NCBI GenBank assembly: GCA_018350325.1
Contig: JAEVLN010000006.1
Location: 1,874,693-1,938,692, forward strand
DNA length: 64,000 nucleotides
Source: Globodera rostochiensis
Taxonomy: Eukaryota > Nematoda > Chromadorea > Rhabditida > Heteroderidae
Direction of reading: 5' to 3'
Shown: in pieces, positions 62,690-64,000 of the stretch
Numbering within the stretch: position 1 is the first letter of the stretch
How the letters are laid out: each line of letters starts with the position of its first letter
The notes under the pieces: generated by a model
Databases searched by the model: none
What the model saw: the letters and a program-made list of their open reading frames with translations, nothing else
Told to the model about the DNA's origin: nothing
Program-made: the position numbers and the translations under genes

Positions 62690-62960
62690 AATATCGTAAA
62701 TATCGTATCGCATCGTATTGTAATCGTAAATATCGTAAACTTGGCCAAAATCGTATCGTATTTGGTGTATCGTATTTTGAGGAGACGATATCGACATCCC
62801 TAGTGCGCACGGATACCAATTTTCGTATCCGTCCGCTCTCAAAATCTCATATCCGCGGATATACATGCGAATATATCCGGATAAGTGGATTCTTCATATC
62901 CGTTATGCGTCTGTGTATCCGGGTATATCCGCATACCCGGATATCCGTGCGCAAGCCTGA
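62690..62960. repeat. ATCGTAT and GGATATCCG low-complexity elements
   Basis: 62690-62790 is an array of AATATCGTATCG motifs. 62803-62955 begins GTGCGCACGGATA and ends TATCCGTGCGCA, an inverted pair similar in style to the element at 48589. Target duplications are not clear. Confidence 0.5.
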
Positions 62961-63244
62961 ATACTGCAAAATTAAATTACCAAAAATATATTTTTATAAC
63001 TATTAATTAAAAATAATTTAAATATTTTTTATATTATTATTTATTTATCACATGTAGACCCCAAAAAGAGCCATAAATGCCAAAAGATAGGCTGCAAAAT
63101 TTAGTTTAATTAAATTTATTCAATCCGCTGATTTTACTTGGCACCCATTTTTCTAATTTTCAGCGCATAATTTTTCGGTTTATTTTTGTGCCAAATCGAT
63201 TATATTATTAATATAATTTTGTACCTAAAACAAAATATAACACA
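62961..63244. other. Intergenic, nothing recognised
   Basis: AT-rich; no supportable feature. Confidence 0.5.
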
Positions 63245-63394
63245 AAATAGAGAGTGCCCGCCGTTGTTGTGTATTCTCTGCTTCCTCTTCAAACGATTCG
63301 AGTCTCTGATACCAAATTGGGCTATGGGGCGCTTGAATGGTGCTAATGATCTCTTTCGTTGAGCCCTTAAATGGGGGCTTTTGGGCTCGCATGG
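63245..63394 (+). repeat. Paralog of 57915-58090, occupied site
   Basis: Same sequence order as the empty copy up to CTCGCATGG at 63386-63394, where the foldback element starts. Confidence 0.75.
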
Positions 63395-63945
63395 CGATTG
63401 GGTACGTTTGGGCGCTCACGGTTGGGCGCTCACGTTTGGGCGCCGGGTACGTTTGGGCGCTCACGTTTGGGCGCCGGGTACGTTTGGGCGCTCACGTTTG
63501 GGCGCCGGGTACGTTTGGGCGCTCACGTTTGGGCGCCGGGTACGTTTGGGCGCTCACGTTTGGGCGCCCGGTATGTAAGGTAGGCTAGTCAAAATTTTTG
63601 AAAAATTTTTTAAAATTTTATTAAGCAATATTTTTTTTAAGGCTCTCATATAAACCTAGCTTAGGCTTTACAATTTTTTGAAGAAAAAAAAAGTTTAAAA
63701 AGTCGATAAAAAGGGGTTTTGCTTTTCAAAATTTTAAATTAAAAAAAAATTCACCCGGGACCGCAATTTTTAGCCTATTAGCATAGGCTTCACGACCAAA
63801 ATGCTTTTTTAAGCCTCCACGCATTTCCTAATTACCCAACAAAACATTTTTTAAAATTAAGTTGTTCAATAAATGTTTTTGATGTGGGCGCATCTGATCC
63901 TTTTATAATGGGCGCCCAACCGTGAGCGCCCAAATGAACGACTCC
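63395..63945. mobile_element. Foldback-like element with 9-bp target duplication
   Basis: The left arm is about five copies of GTACGTTTGGGCGCTCACG plus TTTGGGCGCCGG. The right end carries one inverted copy (CCGTGAGCGCCCAAATGAACG). CTCGCATGG flanks both ends (63386-63394 and 63946-63954), and the paralog at 58073-58083 has it once. 9-bp duplications are typical of foldback and Mutator-like elements. The centre is AT-rich and non-coding. Confidence 0.82.
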
Positions 63946-64000
63946 CTCGCATGGGGCTCTGAGATTATATTTTGCGTTGCTGTGGCGTCCCGTTTTCCTA

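Noticed and set aside
1..64000. CRISPR arrays, bacterial operons, ribosome-binding sites
   Set aside because: The tandem repeats lack unique spacers of constant length, and all genes have spliceosomal introns; this is eukaryotic nuclear DNA.

Overview
The window looks like nuclear DNA of a cyst nematode, most likely Globodera (inference). It is AT-rich, its introns are short with TTTTCAG-type acceptors, and it holds a U6 gene with a 5' hairpin of the C. elegans type. It also has an RBP-1/SPRYSEC-like SPRY gene, an annexin with a signal peptide (a class known as a cyst-nematode effector) and several GC-AG introns. All multi-exon models were built by eye from reading frames, splice sites and phase bookkeeping; no transcript or database search was available.

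Layout. (1) 1-18 kb is a birth-and-death cluster of an unrecognised gene family, here called family A. Each member has three exons: a signal peptide, a 138-codon Cys-containing helical domain with phase 1 at both ends, and an exon with an Arg/Lys cluster plus two membrane helices. Copies here are A1 (broken), A2, A3 (broken), an orphan first exon, A4 and A5; A2 and A5 sit in a 2-kb direct duplication. A truncated SPRYSEC-like gene lies between them. (2) 19.3-21.6 kb: a three-exon gene for a secreted coiled-coil protein with ATGCCA motifs at its start. (3) 22-31 kb: a decayed Q-rich/RING locus split by a Ty3/gypsy element (24381-29245, 5-bp target duplication), then purine-rich DNA and a 10-residue-repeat reading frame. 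(4) 31-41 kb: single-copy-looking genes: secreted annexin (-), NK-2-class homeobox (+), DZIP1-like zinc-finger protein (-). (5) 41.7-48.4 kb: an inverted duplication with arms of about 2.1 kb, each carrying an intact six-exon gene (family B, weak F-box-like N-terminus). (6) 49-55 kb: GST and U6 relics and two more family-A genes on the minus strand (A6, A7). (7) 58-61 kb: an intact sigma-class GST whose third intron holds a foldback-like element, with a Cys-rich reading frame inside it that is cut by a small hAT-like element. (8) 61-64 kb: an intact U6 gene, satellites and a foldback element with 9-bp target duplications.

The genes share a theme of secretion: family A, the coiled-coil protein, the annexin and the SPRY relic are all candidate host-interaction proteins in repeat-rich DNA. 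The homeobox, DZIP1-like, GST and U6 genes are housekeeping or developmental. Five small elements have exact 8-bp target duplications (hAT-type), and several elements have long arms made of short tandem repeats (foldback-type).
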